Assembly (NCBI RefSeq): GCF_025698545.1 | Contig: NC_068567.1 | Coordinates: forward strand, 2,418,001 to 2,482,000 | Reading direction: 5' to 3' | DNA length: 64,000 bases | From: Gossypium raimondii | Lineage: Eukaryota > Streptophyta > Magnoliopsida > Malvales > Malvaceae | Shown: positions 25,297 to 36,600 of the stretch, piece by piece | Position numbering within the stretch: position 1 is the stretch's first letter | Layout of the letters: each line of letters opens with the position of its first letter | Made by a program: the position numbers and the translations under genes | The notes under the pieces: model-generated | Database searches by the model: none | Told to the model about the DNA's origin: nothing | What the model saw: the letters and a program-made list of their open reading frames with translations, nothing else

Positions 25297-25738
25297 AATT
25301 GTTTTGGTAAATGATTATTGTTATTGTTATTTAAATTTTAATAAGATTATTATTATCAGTAATAAATATTTTAATCATATTTAAACATAATTATAATTAA
25401 ATATATTTTAATTAAAATATATAATTTAATAAAATTCTTATAATTAGCAGAAAATTGTTTTGGTAAATGATTATTGTTAATGTTATTTAAATTTTAATAA
25501 GATTATTATTATCGTAATAAATATCTTAATCATATTTAAACATAATTATTATTAAATATATTTTAATTAAAATATATAATTTAATAAAATTCTTATAATT
25601 AGCGAAATTTGTTATTGTTATTTAAATTTTAATAAGATTATTAATATCAATAATAAATAATTTAATCATATTTAAACATAATTATTATTAAATACATTAT
25701 AATTTTGGTATATAATTTAATAAAATTCTTAATAATTC
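25297..25738 (+). repeat. ~154-bp AT-rich tandem repeat inside the transposon
   Basis: The unit beginning 'aaattgttttggtaaatg' at 25297 recurs at 25451 with near identity. A third, 5'-shortened unit begins near 25604 and ends near 25738. All share 'ttatttaaattttaataag' and 'atataatttaataaaattc'. It is non-coding and probably arose by replication slippage after insertion. Confidence 0.75.
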
Positions 25739-26031
25739 ATATTCTTATATGAATTTACTCAAATCATAATATAATGAAAATTTGAAATAATTAATATTAA
25801 ATATATTTTAATTAAAATATATGATTTAATACAATTTAAAATAATTATTATTAAATATAATTTCATAAAATGTTCTTATGAATTTACTAAAATAAAAATA
25901 TAACTTGAGAATTATTTTCTGCATAAACATAATTAACTTATACTAAGAAAAAGTTAGATGAAAATGAAATTATACATCATAATCCATATGTTATATAGTT
26001 TTACAACATCAAAAAGTTTGAACATTGATAT

Positions 26032-26943
26032 TTAATGGTGAGAAAGAAATCTTTTGACCCATTCCAATCGGGCAACGGAAGGTAAACTAAAGAAAACGAT
26101 CATTTGATTTGGATGATCGGGAATTTTACTCAAAGCATCATACCGCTGATCGTCGGTTAAACCTTCAATTGACCATAAGGCTGAATATAAATTTGAAGCT
26201 TTTTCTTCCATATTCTCTTCTGACTTGTGCTGAACTACCACCTCGGAGGCAATACTCCTACTGATTTTATCGCCAACGGCCTGGATTTTTTCCCCCAACA
26301 AGGTGGCAGCCTCCTCAAATGAAGAATACACATCATCACGAGCATTAGATTTCTTCTTTCTCTTGTTTGAAGATGAGGAACCCCCTTGGTCTCTATCTCC
26401 TCGCGAATCCGTACCAGAAACATCCATGTCGTCTAAAGAGACGTCAGCTTCGCAGTCATAGAATGTGTTTCTCTCTTCATTCATATCTCAGTACGCTCAT
26501 CCTCAAGATGTATTTCTTCAAGAACATCAAGAATTGTTTGAGCGTCTTTCCCATCGCCTGATCTCTTGCGTATATGGCAAGAAGGTGGTTGTAGTAAGGG
26601 AAAGAACGATGTCCGAACCGAGAGGCTTTTTGTGACTCTAAAAAACGAGGAAATCATATTAGTCCATGTGTTTTGTAAAAAACAAATTAATACTTGAAAT
26701 ACATTTTACCTTAACATAGGATTCCCAAACAAGATCTTCAAGAACAACGAAGCCGCTTATGCTCGTCCCAACCAAAACCATTGTTGTTCGACCATTAAGC
26801 ATGTCGAGACGATCGACCATTCCTTTTAGGCACCTAATCCGAGATTCAATATTTGGTCTCGCCTTCAACATTGCTCTTGGTAAAGCCTTTTCTAGCATTT
26901 TTCTAGCTCGTTCAAATAACCGGCTTTGAACCCTAGACGACAT
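26032..26943 (-). pseudogene. Myb/SANT-like protein remnant of the Harbinger element
   Basis: Minus-strand pieces resemble the second ORF of PIF/Harbinger elements, a DNA-binding partner of the transposase. The upstream piece (26943 to about 26710) has a middle region with 'FGWDEHKRL', split by a frameshift, followed by 'VVLEDLVWESYVK'. An intron-like gap (gtaaaatg ... tttttag) follows, then 'SRFGHRSFPYYNHLLAIYA' in shifted frames. The last piece (26484-26032) has an acidic stretch, an 'SSSSNKRKKKSN' basic patch and a helical C-terminus ending 'ARLEWVKRFLSHH', as in L10-interacting MYB-like plant proteins. Frameshifts and the missing N-terminal Myb motif make it a pseudogene. Confidence 0.7.
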
Positions 26944-27334
26944 TAAATGTTCCTACATTGTGCAAATCCACCATGCAAGAAATCAAGGCGCATCCTCTTC
27001 GAACCCATTTTCTTTTGCTTCCTCGAGAAGCTTGAGAAGAAGCACCCGTTGGTGGAACACCTGACATATTGTTCTTAAGAAAAAAACAAATACACATTAT
27101 TTACTATTTTGAATATCATGAATCAAAAGGTGAACAGTTTATATATATTATATCGGTAGTTCAATACTAAATTTAAATTTATAACACATCTTTGAATGAA
27201 AAGATAATTAAATTATAATTCAACAAAGTTTAGTACAAATGTAATTGTAATCAAAGACTACCAAAGTTTAATAAACTAGATACATAAAATAACATCAACA
27301 AATCAATTCAAACTCAAATTGTCCCTAAACCTAA

Positions 27335-27900
27335 CTAATTTCTAGATGCTTGCCATTCATCGAACATTTGGTTGGCTAGTTCCATCCTCCAAGTAGCCCA
27401 AGCATCCGATGGATGAATATTTGTTATATTCAGTTCATCGTCATCCACCACATTAGTAGGTAATCCTTCTCCCACCTCCGCTTCAATGGGATCAATACTC
27501 ATATGGGTTCGAATAAAATTATGGAGCAAACAACATGCAATAATAATTCTATTGTGCACCTTACAGGATAAAACGATGGACTCCTAAGTATTCCCCATCT
27601 AAGTTTTAATAAGTCAAGCATCTTTCAATGACATTACGTCTTGAGGCATGTTTCATATTAAAAACTCTTGCGGAGAACTTGGCTGATAACCCTGACGCCA
27701 CTCGTTCAGATGATATCGCTGTCCTCTAAATGGTGCAAGAAATCCCTCACAATTTGTGTATCCAGCATCAACTAGATAATAACAACCTATAAAATAAATT
27801 GGCTAAAAAATGATTAATTCAGCAAACAAAGTTTGATCTTAATGAATAATTCAAATTCCTCTAACTATACATTGTACCATGAGGAACTTTTAGTACCATG
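27335..27900 (-). pseudogene. Harbinger transposase (ALP1-like, DDE_Tnp_4) C-terminal remnant
   Basis: Read on the minus strand from about 27900: 'KVPHG', an intron (gtacaatg ... ttatag), then 'CYYLVDAGYTNCEGFLAPF', 'GQRYHLNEW', 'FFNMKHASRRNVIER', a frameshift, 'KLRWGILRSPSFYPV', another frameshift, and 'HNRIIIACCLLHNFIRTH'. The order and motifs match the C-terminal third of PIF/Harbinger transposases, including the second catalytic Asp region (LVDAGY). The N-terminal two thirds, with the first Asp, are missing: similarity stops abruptly at about 27900 and the next 2.4 kb is unrelated. Two frameshifts and this truncation rule out activity. The 74-codon open piece at 27335-27559 is a fragment, not a gene. 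Confidence 0.82.
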
Positions 27901-28391
27901 AGGAATCCTTGTTCATTTAGTGAAACAAAGTTGTTTTATGTTTTGGTTTCTTTCTCCCAATCTTGATGCTTATAAAGTTGTAGAAAACGAAAATTTTAAA
28001 GTGAGATATCATGTGCAGTTCAGTAGTGGTTTTATTTTTTGTTCAGACTTCAGAGGGTTCATGTGATTAGGCAGGTTATTTTTGACTAATTTTGTTGTTT
28101 GTTTGTCTTCCTGAGATAAAAGTGACTAGTTTTATATTTCAAAACAACCATAATTGAGCAAGCACTAAAGGATAGAAAGGAAGTAGAGGGTGAAAATGTT
28201 GCTTAGGAGGTAGAAATCTAGAAAGAAGAGAACTAAAACACCACAAAAACCTGCTAGTAGGAAAATGAAACAGCGAGCTAGCATGTAAGCTATATATAAA
28301 ACTGTGAAAAGGCTAAACTTATATTTATGAACCATAACAATCCAATCTCCATCAATGAAACTAATCGTAGTAAATGAATATTCATAAAATT

Positions 28392-28610
28392 TAATCCTAC
28401 TACGCTTGCTAGCTTAACTACTCTTGAACAATAAACACCAAACAGTCCAAACCCAAAGATTAACAAGCACAAAAAATATATTATAGAGGGAACAAATGCC
28501 CATGGAAAGGGTAAAGAAACCTCATAAAGCCATCAAGCAAACAACTCGCAACAAGAACCATTAATAAATGGTACAAATTAACTACCAAAATTGAACAACA
28601 TTTTCCCAGA
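28392..28610 (+). repeat. 219-bp direct repeat, copy A
   Basis: Nearly identical to 29666-29884. Both begin 'taatcctactac', include 'gggaacaaatgcccatgg' and end 'ttttcccaga'. The copies lie 1274 bp apart in the same orientation inside the Harbinger element, indicating an internal segmental duplication. Confidence 0.85.
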
Positions 28611-29665
28611 AATTTTCCAAGATGGATTCTTTAAGATGTCATTTGTGCGAATGAATTGACTAAAGAAATGAATAGCAAACATGGTATTTAGCATTGTTGA
28701 TTTTTCATGATTTTGGCGAGAATGATCTTTCTGTGGAACTTGTAGGTTCATACAAGTAGAACAAGTCTTGGGGTATATATTGATTTTGAGATTGTTGAAT
28801 CGAGTACTGAAGAGTTTAGGAGCAACACAACTTGAGATGAAGAATGAATGAAGAAAAATAGCAAATGTCCCAATGACAGATGAAAGCAAAGACAAATATA
28901 GGGTAGAGGGGAATAGATCACCAGCCAAATGAAGCACATCCAAATGGCGGTAAAAGTATAAGGAGGCCCTGCAATAGGAATCAAATTGTATTTTAAATTA
29001 TTCATTGTCCATTAGATCAAAGAACAAATTAATCCTTTCTATTAAAAATTTCATTCATTTGTACTCTTAAAAACTAGCATAACTAATAGAATAATGTGAC
29101 ACGTGGCATCTACCTCATACTAAGGTATGAAGACTAAAGAATGACCAGTTTGCTCTTTGATGTAATGTACAAATATTAATTTACCTATTTTTAGTAAAAG
29201 AAACAAAATACAATCTGATTACTAATAGAGGAGCCAGTGTCAATTTCAAAAAAAGCAAAAGAGTCAATGATCATACCAAACTGAAATCACATATCCAGCA
29301 CATCATCAATCTCCCTAACAAAGAAACAACCATTGCGGTTTCATAACTATATTCAAGTAAATAAACTAACGAGTGAGGCGATAAGATCGGACTGTGTAGT
29401 CGAAATTGCCAATAGCTCATGTGAAAACAATCTAGTCTCAAATACCACAAAGAAAAACGCAATGAAAAGCATACACAACTCGTTCAAATTCTTCACAAAA
29501 ACACATTTATCAATTATTGACCATAGTGGTTAACAATTTAGATCAAACATACATAATGTGGAATGAATTTAGAACAAATGAATCCGCAAACATTTCACTC
29601 GGAACTGATTGATGATATAATTGAATTATTGAATCCAATCATAGAGAACTATTTACCTAATGAAC

Positions 29666-29884
29666 TAATCCTACTACAGCTGCTAGCTTAACTACTCTTG
29701 AACAATAAACACCAAACAGGTCCAAACCCCAGCATTAACAAGCACAAAAAAATATTATAGAGGGAACAAATGCCCATGGAAAGGGTAAAGAAACCTCATA
29801 AAGCCATCAAGCAAACAACTCGCAACAAGAACCATTAATAAATGGTACAAATTAACTACCAAAATTGAACAACATTTTCCCAGA
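29666..29884 (+). repeat. 219-bp direct repeat, copy B
   Basis: Partner of 28392-28610, with only a few substitutions and single-base indels (for example 'acgcttgctagc' versus 'acagctgctagc'). The flanks of the two copies are unrelated, so the limits are sharp. Confidence 0.85.
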
Positions 29885-30639
29885 TATTTACTCAAGCCCA
29901 CATTTATTTAGACCAAACAATATAACTTTATATAGGACGCAATAGAGATGGAGAGAACCTGAAGGTTATGGGATTTGATATAGCTCGGATATGCTTAAAA
30001 GCATCGAACGGGAAGCCTCGGGGCTCCAAGGAATCGAGCCAAAGTAGGAGAAACAGGGTAAGTTTAAAATCCCGAGGGTCGAGTGGTAGTTCGAGAGTAG
30101 TGGTTTTTCAGGTCTTGGGTTTTGAAGCAATTTACATTGCTAATTAAAACAGAGAAAACGAGACAATTTACATTGCAATCGAGTTCCAATTTCCACCAAA
30201 GAACAAAAACCTTTAAGAAATAGAAATCTACTCTAACTTAAGCTAATTAAAATACAGAATCCATATAAATTTGAGAGCAAAAGAGAGTTAGAAATATGAA
30301 TTTACCTTTCCAGTTGCAGTAAACTCCGAAAATAAAAGGTTGAGAAGGCCAAGCGTCGATTCTATTGTAATCTTCAGCAAAAGAAAGACAGAAGGAAGAA
30401 ACAGAAGACGGAAAGGGGAAGCATGAGGGTAAAACAGGGTCTAAAACTCAAGCAGCACCTAATCTGAGAAAGAGGAACGTAATAGAAATCGGTGGATTTT
30501 GGGGATTAGGGGTGTAATGTAATAGACGGGTATTAGCCAATACCCTGAACCAAACAGAGGATTGAAGTGGGATTAAATAGGGCCCACCGATTAGGGGTGT
30601 ATTGGCTTAGCCAATACACCAAACCAAACAAGCTCTTAA

Positions 30640-31167
30640 AGTTATGGGGCTTATTAAGATTAAATACGAGCAATGCTGTTGCCTGTTGCCTGCTTGAAGT
30701 ACGGTAACGGTATTTATAATCTTTACTTCTGTTTAATGCATTTACGGATAATATTATTAATTTCATCAGCTCACTGATCTTGTTCTTCACACTTCCATTC
30801 GTATTTGTGATTGAATCTGAAACCCTGATCGGTTTAACCTTTGTTTCAAATTTTTTTACTCATCATTGTAATTTGATGGAAAGAATGATTATACCATATA
30901 CTGTGATCATTTGTTAAAAAACAAAGCGTAAAATGAAAAATCACAAAGAGGCTTCAACTTCAAGACCAAAATATGAGCAAAGTAAAATTTAAGACGAGCA
31001 AGTCAAACTCTGATAGATTTTATGTACATATTGGAAGACAAGTTCTAAAATTAGCACTGGAAGTCATATATTTGAGCAATGCTATATATATACAAGAGAA
31101 AGCCAAAAAAGCTAGCAGAAGGCGTTTCATGTTTTGTATGAACAGAGGTTGAAAGGGAAATTCTGTT
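30640..31167 (-). other. 3' flank of the J20 gene
   Basis: Between the right end of the Harbinger element and the J20 stop codon. The part nearest the gene is presumably 3' untranslated region. The 85-residue minus-strand frame at 30533-30790 crosses the transposon boundary and has no domain. Confidence 0.5.
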
Positions 31168-33234
31168 TTATAGTTCTTTAGATAATTCTTCCCTTTGCCT
31201 ACGCATTCGAGCTCCCCATGACATGTTTCCTCCGGCATCCCTGTTCATGCTTCTTCTCTTCAGCTCTGATAGCTGAGATTGCCATCGATTTTTCCACTCA
31301 CTCCGATCTTCTAGGTCCTGGTTGTGAAGAAAATGTAAGAATTTAAAGCGAAAACGTAATGGATTCTCTCAACGGACCAGAAAATACGACATCTGACAGT
31401 AACGCAGGAATGTCGAAAGACTCTAAACAGTTATGCGTATTTGTCAGCCCTGAAACAAATTATTACAGGCTAGAAGGAAAGCAACTTTCATCAGAAAACA
31501 ATCCAAAAGTAGAAGGTTCAGAAGAAGATAACAAAAGCTTAAGACTTGCCGAATATCATATAGTATAATTAAGGGACCAGACAAAACTTAAGGACTTCAT
31601 CATTAGCGGTATTTAGTCACAACAAGCAAATCCTACTTGCAAGGAAAGCAACAAATGAGGTCTCTCTGCTTTGCTTTAATAACCATGGCAATTTGAGGGA
31701 GTATGGCAGGTGCCCATGTTTAAACCCGAGAGTTTTAAAGCATACACGTGTGGCAATCACATCTTGCTCATATGAAATCTATCAAAGTTAAGGAAATGTT
31801 TGAAAATGATGCATCAAGAAACAACTAATAAGTTCCAAAGCAAAGGAGAAGGACTAGTTAACCATCATTAACATTTGCAAAGACAAGGGAGCTAGCAAAG
31901 GCAGTTTCATCGTATTGCAAAGTATATGAAAACTCCAGGTAACTTATAAACGGAAGTCGAACTAACAGCTTAGACTCAAAGACAAAATGAACACATTAAA
32001 CACTATAAGTGTCCATTAATTTTGCAGAAAATGACTTCTAGAAACGATGTCCTCGTTTACTAGTATTTCTTTCACGAGAGACAACTTGGTCAATGAAAAA
32101 TTAACCCATTCTTCCGGAAAATGTCTTAAGCTTTAAGCACTATAGATCCCCTACGAATTGAGTTCGATCCCACTTTAAAGCAAAGCATAAAAAAGAAATC
32201 CTAAGTATTGTTCAATTCTGTTTATATCAATAGAAATTTGCAGAAAAAACAACCACCGACAAAAGTTATATTAAACTGGATGACCCAACAAATAGACTAT
32301 CAATTTTCTGAAAAAAAAAAGTAGAATTTTCATAAACCAATTTTCTAAAAGATGTACCTAGTCTACACTTCAATACCCTTGAAGCTTTAGCAAATACAAT
32401 AATTTTTCTATGTTCTAATTATATTGGAAAGGACCAAGTTTCCATATGTTTCTCTCAATTTCAACAGACAAAATATACTAAATTTCAACCAATCCCAACT
32501 ACAATATAAATTGAAAAGTTTGTCAAACCATCAATCCAATACCCTAAATAGACATCAAAATTATTACAATTTGAAATTCCAACTTAAAAGCTACCAAAGT
32601 TCAAATCTTGGAGAAAGAAATTAGATTCATGGAATAGAACCAAAAAAGTTTGAAAATTCCCATAATAAAAAGTGAAAAGAAAAATAATTGGTCAAAAACC
32701 TATTTCAAGAGCAAAACAAATAAAACCCAGATATGAAATGCTCCCAAAAACATTAAAAAAAACCCAAAGTTAGAATTAATAAGAAAAATAGAATAGAATA
32801 TAAAAGAAGAATACCTCATCGTATTGATAACGTCGTCTAGCAGAGAAAGCAAGGTGAATCCCCAAAGCTAAATCCTTATCATACAAAGCCCTCGTCCTTG
32901 GATCCGACAAAGTCTCATAAGCTTCCTGGACCCGTATAAAGCGCTCCGTATACTCCTCGACCCGATCCGGCGGCGAAACATCCGGGTGGTACTTCCTTGC
33001 TAGCTGCTTATACGCTTGTTTTATCTCCAACGAAGTACCCGTTTCTGATATCCCCAGTAACTCATAAAAACTCATCTCTTTCCTCGCTTCATCGATTTTC
33101 GCCTTGATTTTGAACGACCCAAATTTAATCCGGGTCGGTTGGAACGTTCTACGTAACTTGAGGAAGGAAGTTTCCGGCGAAAAGAATCGGGCGTCTGTCC
33201 CCGGTATCGCTGTCAATCCATAACTGCAACGCAT
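31168..33234 (-). CDS. J20: Chloroplast J-protein, J20 type
   Basis: Two coding exons: 33234-32815 and 31317-31168, joined in phase 0 across a ~1.5-kb intron, giving 189 residues. Residues 1-50 are rich in Ser, Thr, Arg and Lys with little acidity, a chloroplast transit peptide. The J-domain runs from about 55 to 119 (SFYELLGI ... TRALYDKD), with the HPD motif at 83-85 that stimulates Hsp70 ATPase. The second exon gives a conserved basic tail ending 'MSWGARMRRQREE'. In Arabidopsis, J20 delivers inactive deoxyxylulose 5-phosphate synthase to chloroplast Hsp70 for refolding or Clp degradation. The open frame extends upstream to 33270, but only through a TTG and a run of Gs, so the ATG at 33234 is the real start; it aligns with the 'MKC' start I recall for Arabidopsis J20. 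Confidence 0.92.
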
Positions 33235-33239
33235 CTTGG

Positions 33240-36200
33240 GGGGGGGAATTGGAAAGGATTTCTTAGCCAATTATGAGGGAAATTTGTTCATTAGTTAAGT
33301 TTTGCAAAAATTGAGATGAAATTTAGAAGCAAAAATGGCAATAAATTATGAGAAAAAGGGAGAAATTATTGGTTGTGTGGAGAGGGAAGGAAGAAAGGGA
33401 GATTAGGAAGGGAAAGTGATATTTTGTGGGGGATGAAAGTGAAAGGATAATTTGTTTGGAAGGTTTTGAAGACACGTGTCCCTTCTAAACTCGAAACCTT
33501 TATTAAGCTTTGTTATATTTACCTTTCTAATTACGAAATTGATATGAACTTCATCAATGAATCTTAACTCGATTGTCATAAATAAAAAATATGAATTCAA
33601 GTGTATTAAAATATATTATTTTAATAAAAGATTAAGGAAACTTTTAAATATTATATAAAAAAATTAGATATGATAAGAATAAAAATTTTCAAATTCTTTT
33701 TAATATTACGTAAACATAACAAACTAACATAGTATTATGTATATATTCTATGTTTGATAGGAGCATTATTTGTTCATCACGTTTTTGAGTTAACAATAAA
33801 TTAATTTCAATTAGTAATTTTCAACCACTCACTCGATTTGTTTTGGGAGAAGAGAAAAGTTTTTTCTTCTTATTTTGTAGAGGTCATATTTTTATACGAG
33901 TTTTACTTATTTTTCAGTTTTAAGTTTAAATTTATAGTAATTATTCTTTATTTTATGTCTAATTATTATAGCATATAATTAATAAATAATAATTTTCTTC
34001 ATCTTATTATTTAGTAACCTGAACAAGATAATAACGACAATTGGATTAGAATTAAAATTTTAAATTTTAGAAATTAAAAAATATCAAATTAAAATACAAA
34101 GATTATATTGAATTTGAATTATATAAATTATATGGATATGTTTAGCAAAAAAATTACTCAACAAAATGGGAATGAAAAATAAATAAATAGTCAAATATTG
34201 AAAATAGTCTTAGACTAAAATAAATAAATAAATAAATAAAGTAAACTTAACATGTTTTTGTTAAGTGACAAAATAACTTTATTTATCTATCATTTTCAAT
34301 ATTTTATTGAGAAATCCAATTAAGTAGTTTTATCCTAAACATGTTTAGAAAAGTAAATTATTGAAAAGATGAATTTTCAATTAGTTAAATGTTTTTATTG
34401 ACTAGTCAAATAAACCCTAAATCTATATATATAATTAATATAATTAACATATTGTTTATACTTTAAAGGAAATTTGGGAATTGTTTCATTTTATAAAATA
34501 TAATGATTTATTTGACCCTTTAATTTTATAAAAATAATATTTAATTTTTCGTTTTTAATTTTTAAACTTATTTTTTATCAAATCATCCTAAAATAGATGG
34601 AAAATTAATATTTTTAACTTTTTGACTAGACATACACATGGATTATCAAGTGGATGTCAACATTTAATTAATTTTAAAATTCAAATATATATAATATTTT
34701 TTAAAATTGAAAATCATCAAAATTATTAATAAAGTATAAAAATTATAAAAAAATATTGTTTTAATATTCTAAAAATTAATTAAATGCCACGTGTATACCA
34801 CACCAATAAAAACACAAATTAAAAAAAAAAGACGAAAAGATGAATGAAGTGTTAAAATAAGTGATTTAAAATTAGAGGGAGACTTTAATCACTGTCTGAG
34901 AAAATACTCACATTTTGAGGCAGAACTTTAGGATATTCTAGACGGACTCGTCATATTATTAAATAAAGGATACAAATGATCCACAAGTTAGACTGATAAT
35001 CTAGAGGTGCTTAAAGCTTTGACTATGAAAGAGATGATGGACTCCAGAATTACTTTACTCAAAAAGATTCAAAGACTTATGCTTTCTGAAGGACATCGGA
35101 AAGTAAGGTGCACAAATATTGCATTTTAAATGCAAATCAATTGGCAAAGACTAACTTTACTTAATAGACAAGCTTACAAATCCTTGAAGTGCCTCCTAAT
35201 ATAGTGTCTTCGGTTCTTCGACAAGACAAAGCATTTAGTATTTCTTAATAATTGATTTGATATTATTTTATTTTATTTTTCAAAATAAAAAATAGAGGGA
35301 GAAGTTTGGTTTGTATAAATCCTAACCCCTAACCACGTGACATCTCAGAACCGTTACTTTCAAGTCTAATCATAAAATCATTTACTCTGGAGTTTGGTTT
35401 TATCTATTTTCTCAAAAAAATTGCAATACCATTTGAGAAATGTCCAAATCAACTTTTCAAAATTTCCACATCATGTCACGTAACCCATCAATTCTCTTCA
35501 ATTTCATTTGTTCTTTTTTCTATAATATAGTTTTATATATTATGGTTGAGTCAATTGTTAAATTTTTAGATTTATTATTAAGTTTAATTTACAATCCTGC
35601 AAATTTTAAAAATTCAATTAATTCGCTTTTTTTTTACCTTACACAAAAACTTATCAATTTCAACCCAATCTCCCTTTTTTATTTTTTCCTTTTAACTTGC
35701 TCATTATATTTTATCCTTTAATCAATTAAGTCTTAACTCGATTAGTATAAACATTATTACTAGTACAGGAAAACACATTATCCTCATATTTAAATATTAA
35801 GAAGAGATTATGAATAAAAAATTTCTATAACTTTTCTGACTTGGACTGTAATTATTTTTAATTTTTAAATTTTAATTAAAGGCATGCAAATGATTTTCTA
35901 ATCCTAGTTGTAATATAAAAAACTCCTACCCTAGTATATATTCAGTGACTATCCTTTAAACATTGTAATATATATTTGGGACAAAACAACATTTATTAAT
36001 TTTTATTGACTTGATAGCCTTTTTTCTTAAAATTATATTATTTACATAGACAAATATTATGTTTCAAAAATTTTGGGACTCAAATGAAAAAAGGAACTGA
36101 AATAGAACCAAAAGAAAAATGTTTGGTAGAGACTTAAAGAGAATTGACCCATTTATCCTATAATGCATAAATGATAATGATAATGATTTCAAATTAGGAG

Positions 36201-36600
36201 CTAAATTACAGATTAATTAAGAATTTGTAGTTAACAACAAAGAACACAGCTAAATAAAGAATACAAAAATTATGAAGTACAGTGTGACATCCAATTAGGG
36301 TTTAGAGAATTAGGTTAAAAAATTATCTTAAATGCAGCATCGTTTTGATGTCTGCTTCATCGCATTCCACACATGTTCCCAGATATCCTCTAAAGGCCAT
36401 CCAAACACGTTTAAAAAAATAACTAAAATATTGCTTTGACTCTTCATTTTTCTTGAAATATACCCTCTAAACTCTCCAAACCATGAAAATGAAAAAATTG
36501 AACAGTCATGTTAGAAAAATATTAGTATCAATCACGCACACATGAATCCAAGTAAATATAGTGCTGCATGCTAACTCAACAATTTCCAGTGTTTGACATC
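33240..36600. other. J20 promoter region and gene-free intergenic DNA
   Basis: The first ~200 bases hold the J20 leader and promoter. A run of nine Gs sits at 33239-33247, just before the start codon on the minus strand. Beyond that the DNA is AT-rich with an (AAAT)n run near 34216-34239. Apart from the LINE remnant at 34880-35250 I see nothing coding. The reading frame at 35440-35721 is low-complexity Phe/Leu/Ile-rich and probably chance. Confidence 0.5.
34880..35250 (+). pseudogene. Second LINE-type RNase H remnant
   Basis: On the plus strand, 'AEL', a stop, 'DILDGL', stops, then 'DNLEVLKALTMKEMMDSR', 'TLLKKIQRLM', 'HRKVRC' and, after a frameshift, 'NQLAKTNFT' and 'LQILEVPPNIV' follow the same order as the RNase H remnant at 2.5-2.9 kb. 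The two catalytic-strand regions (DNLEV and the NQLAK helix) are recognisable. Several in-frame stops and a frameshift show it is old. The downstream poly(T)/poly(A)-like tract near 35265-35295 may be what remains of the retrotransposon tail. Confidence 0.65.

Larger units (their letters stand above)
27901..30480. other. Unidentified filler DNA inside the Harbinger element
   Basis: No recognisable coding domain. On the minus strand 30480-30330 is CT-rich and ends with AAAG|gtaaattc, like a 5' untranslated exon plus donor site, so the element's right end may drive a transcript. Reading frames at 28290-28472, 28578-28943 and 28748-29005 are hydrophobic, overlap each other and lack domains. The 219-bp direct repeats listed below lie here. 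Confidence 0.45.
25080..30635. mobile_element. Degenerate PIF/Harbinger transposon, 5.56 kb
   Basis: The left end begins GGGTGCGTTTGGTTCG and the right end is CCAAACCAAACAAGCTC. Over 25 bases the inverted ends match at 19 positions. Both sides are flanked by TTA (25077-25079 and 30636-30638), the 3-bp target duplication typical of this superfamily. Subterminal 'ggattagaggtgtattgg' units occur in tandem at the left, with related 'ggattaggggtgtaatg' units at the right. Inside, on the minus strand, lie remnants of the two proteins these elements carry: a DDE transposase and a Myb/SANT-like partner. About 2.4 kb between the transposase remnant and the right end has no similarity I recognise to the superfamily and contains a 219-bp direct repeat. 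The element cannot be autonomous. Confidence 0.82.

Noticed and set aside
28578-29005. 121- and 85-codon hydrophobic minus-strand frames in the Harbinger filler
   Set aside because: They overlap each other in different phases, lack recognisable domains, and one contains part of the direct repeat.
33235-33270. N-terminal extension of the J20 protein
   Set aside because: It requires a TTG start and runs through a poly-G tract. The ATG at 33234 matches the start of relatives.
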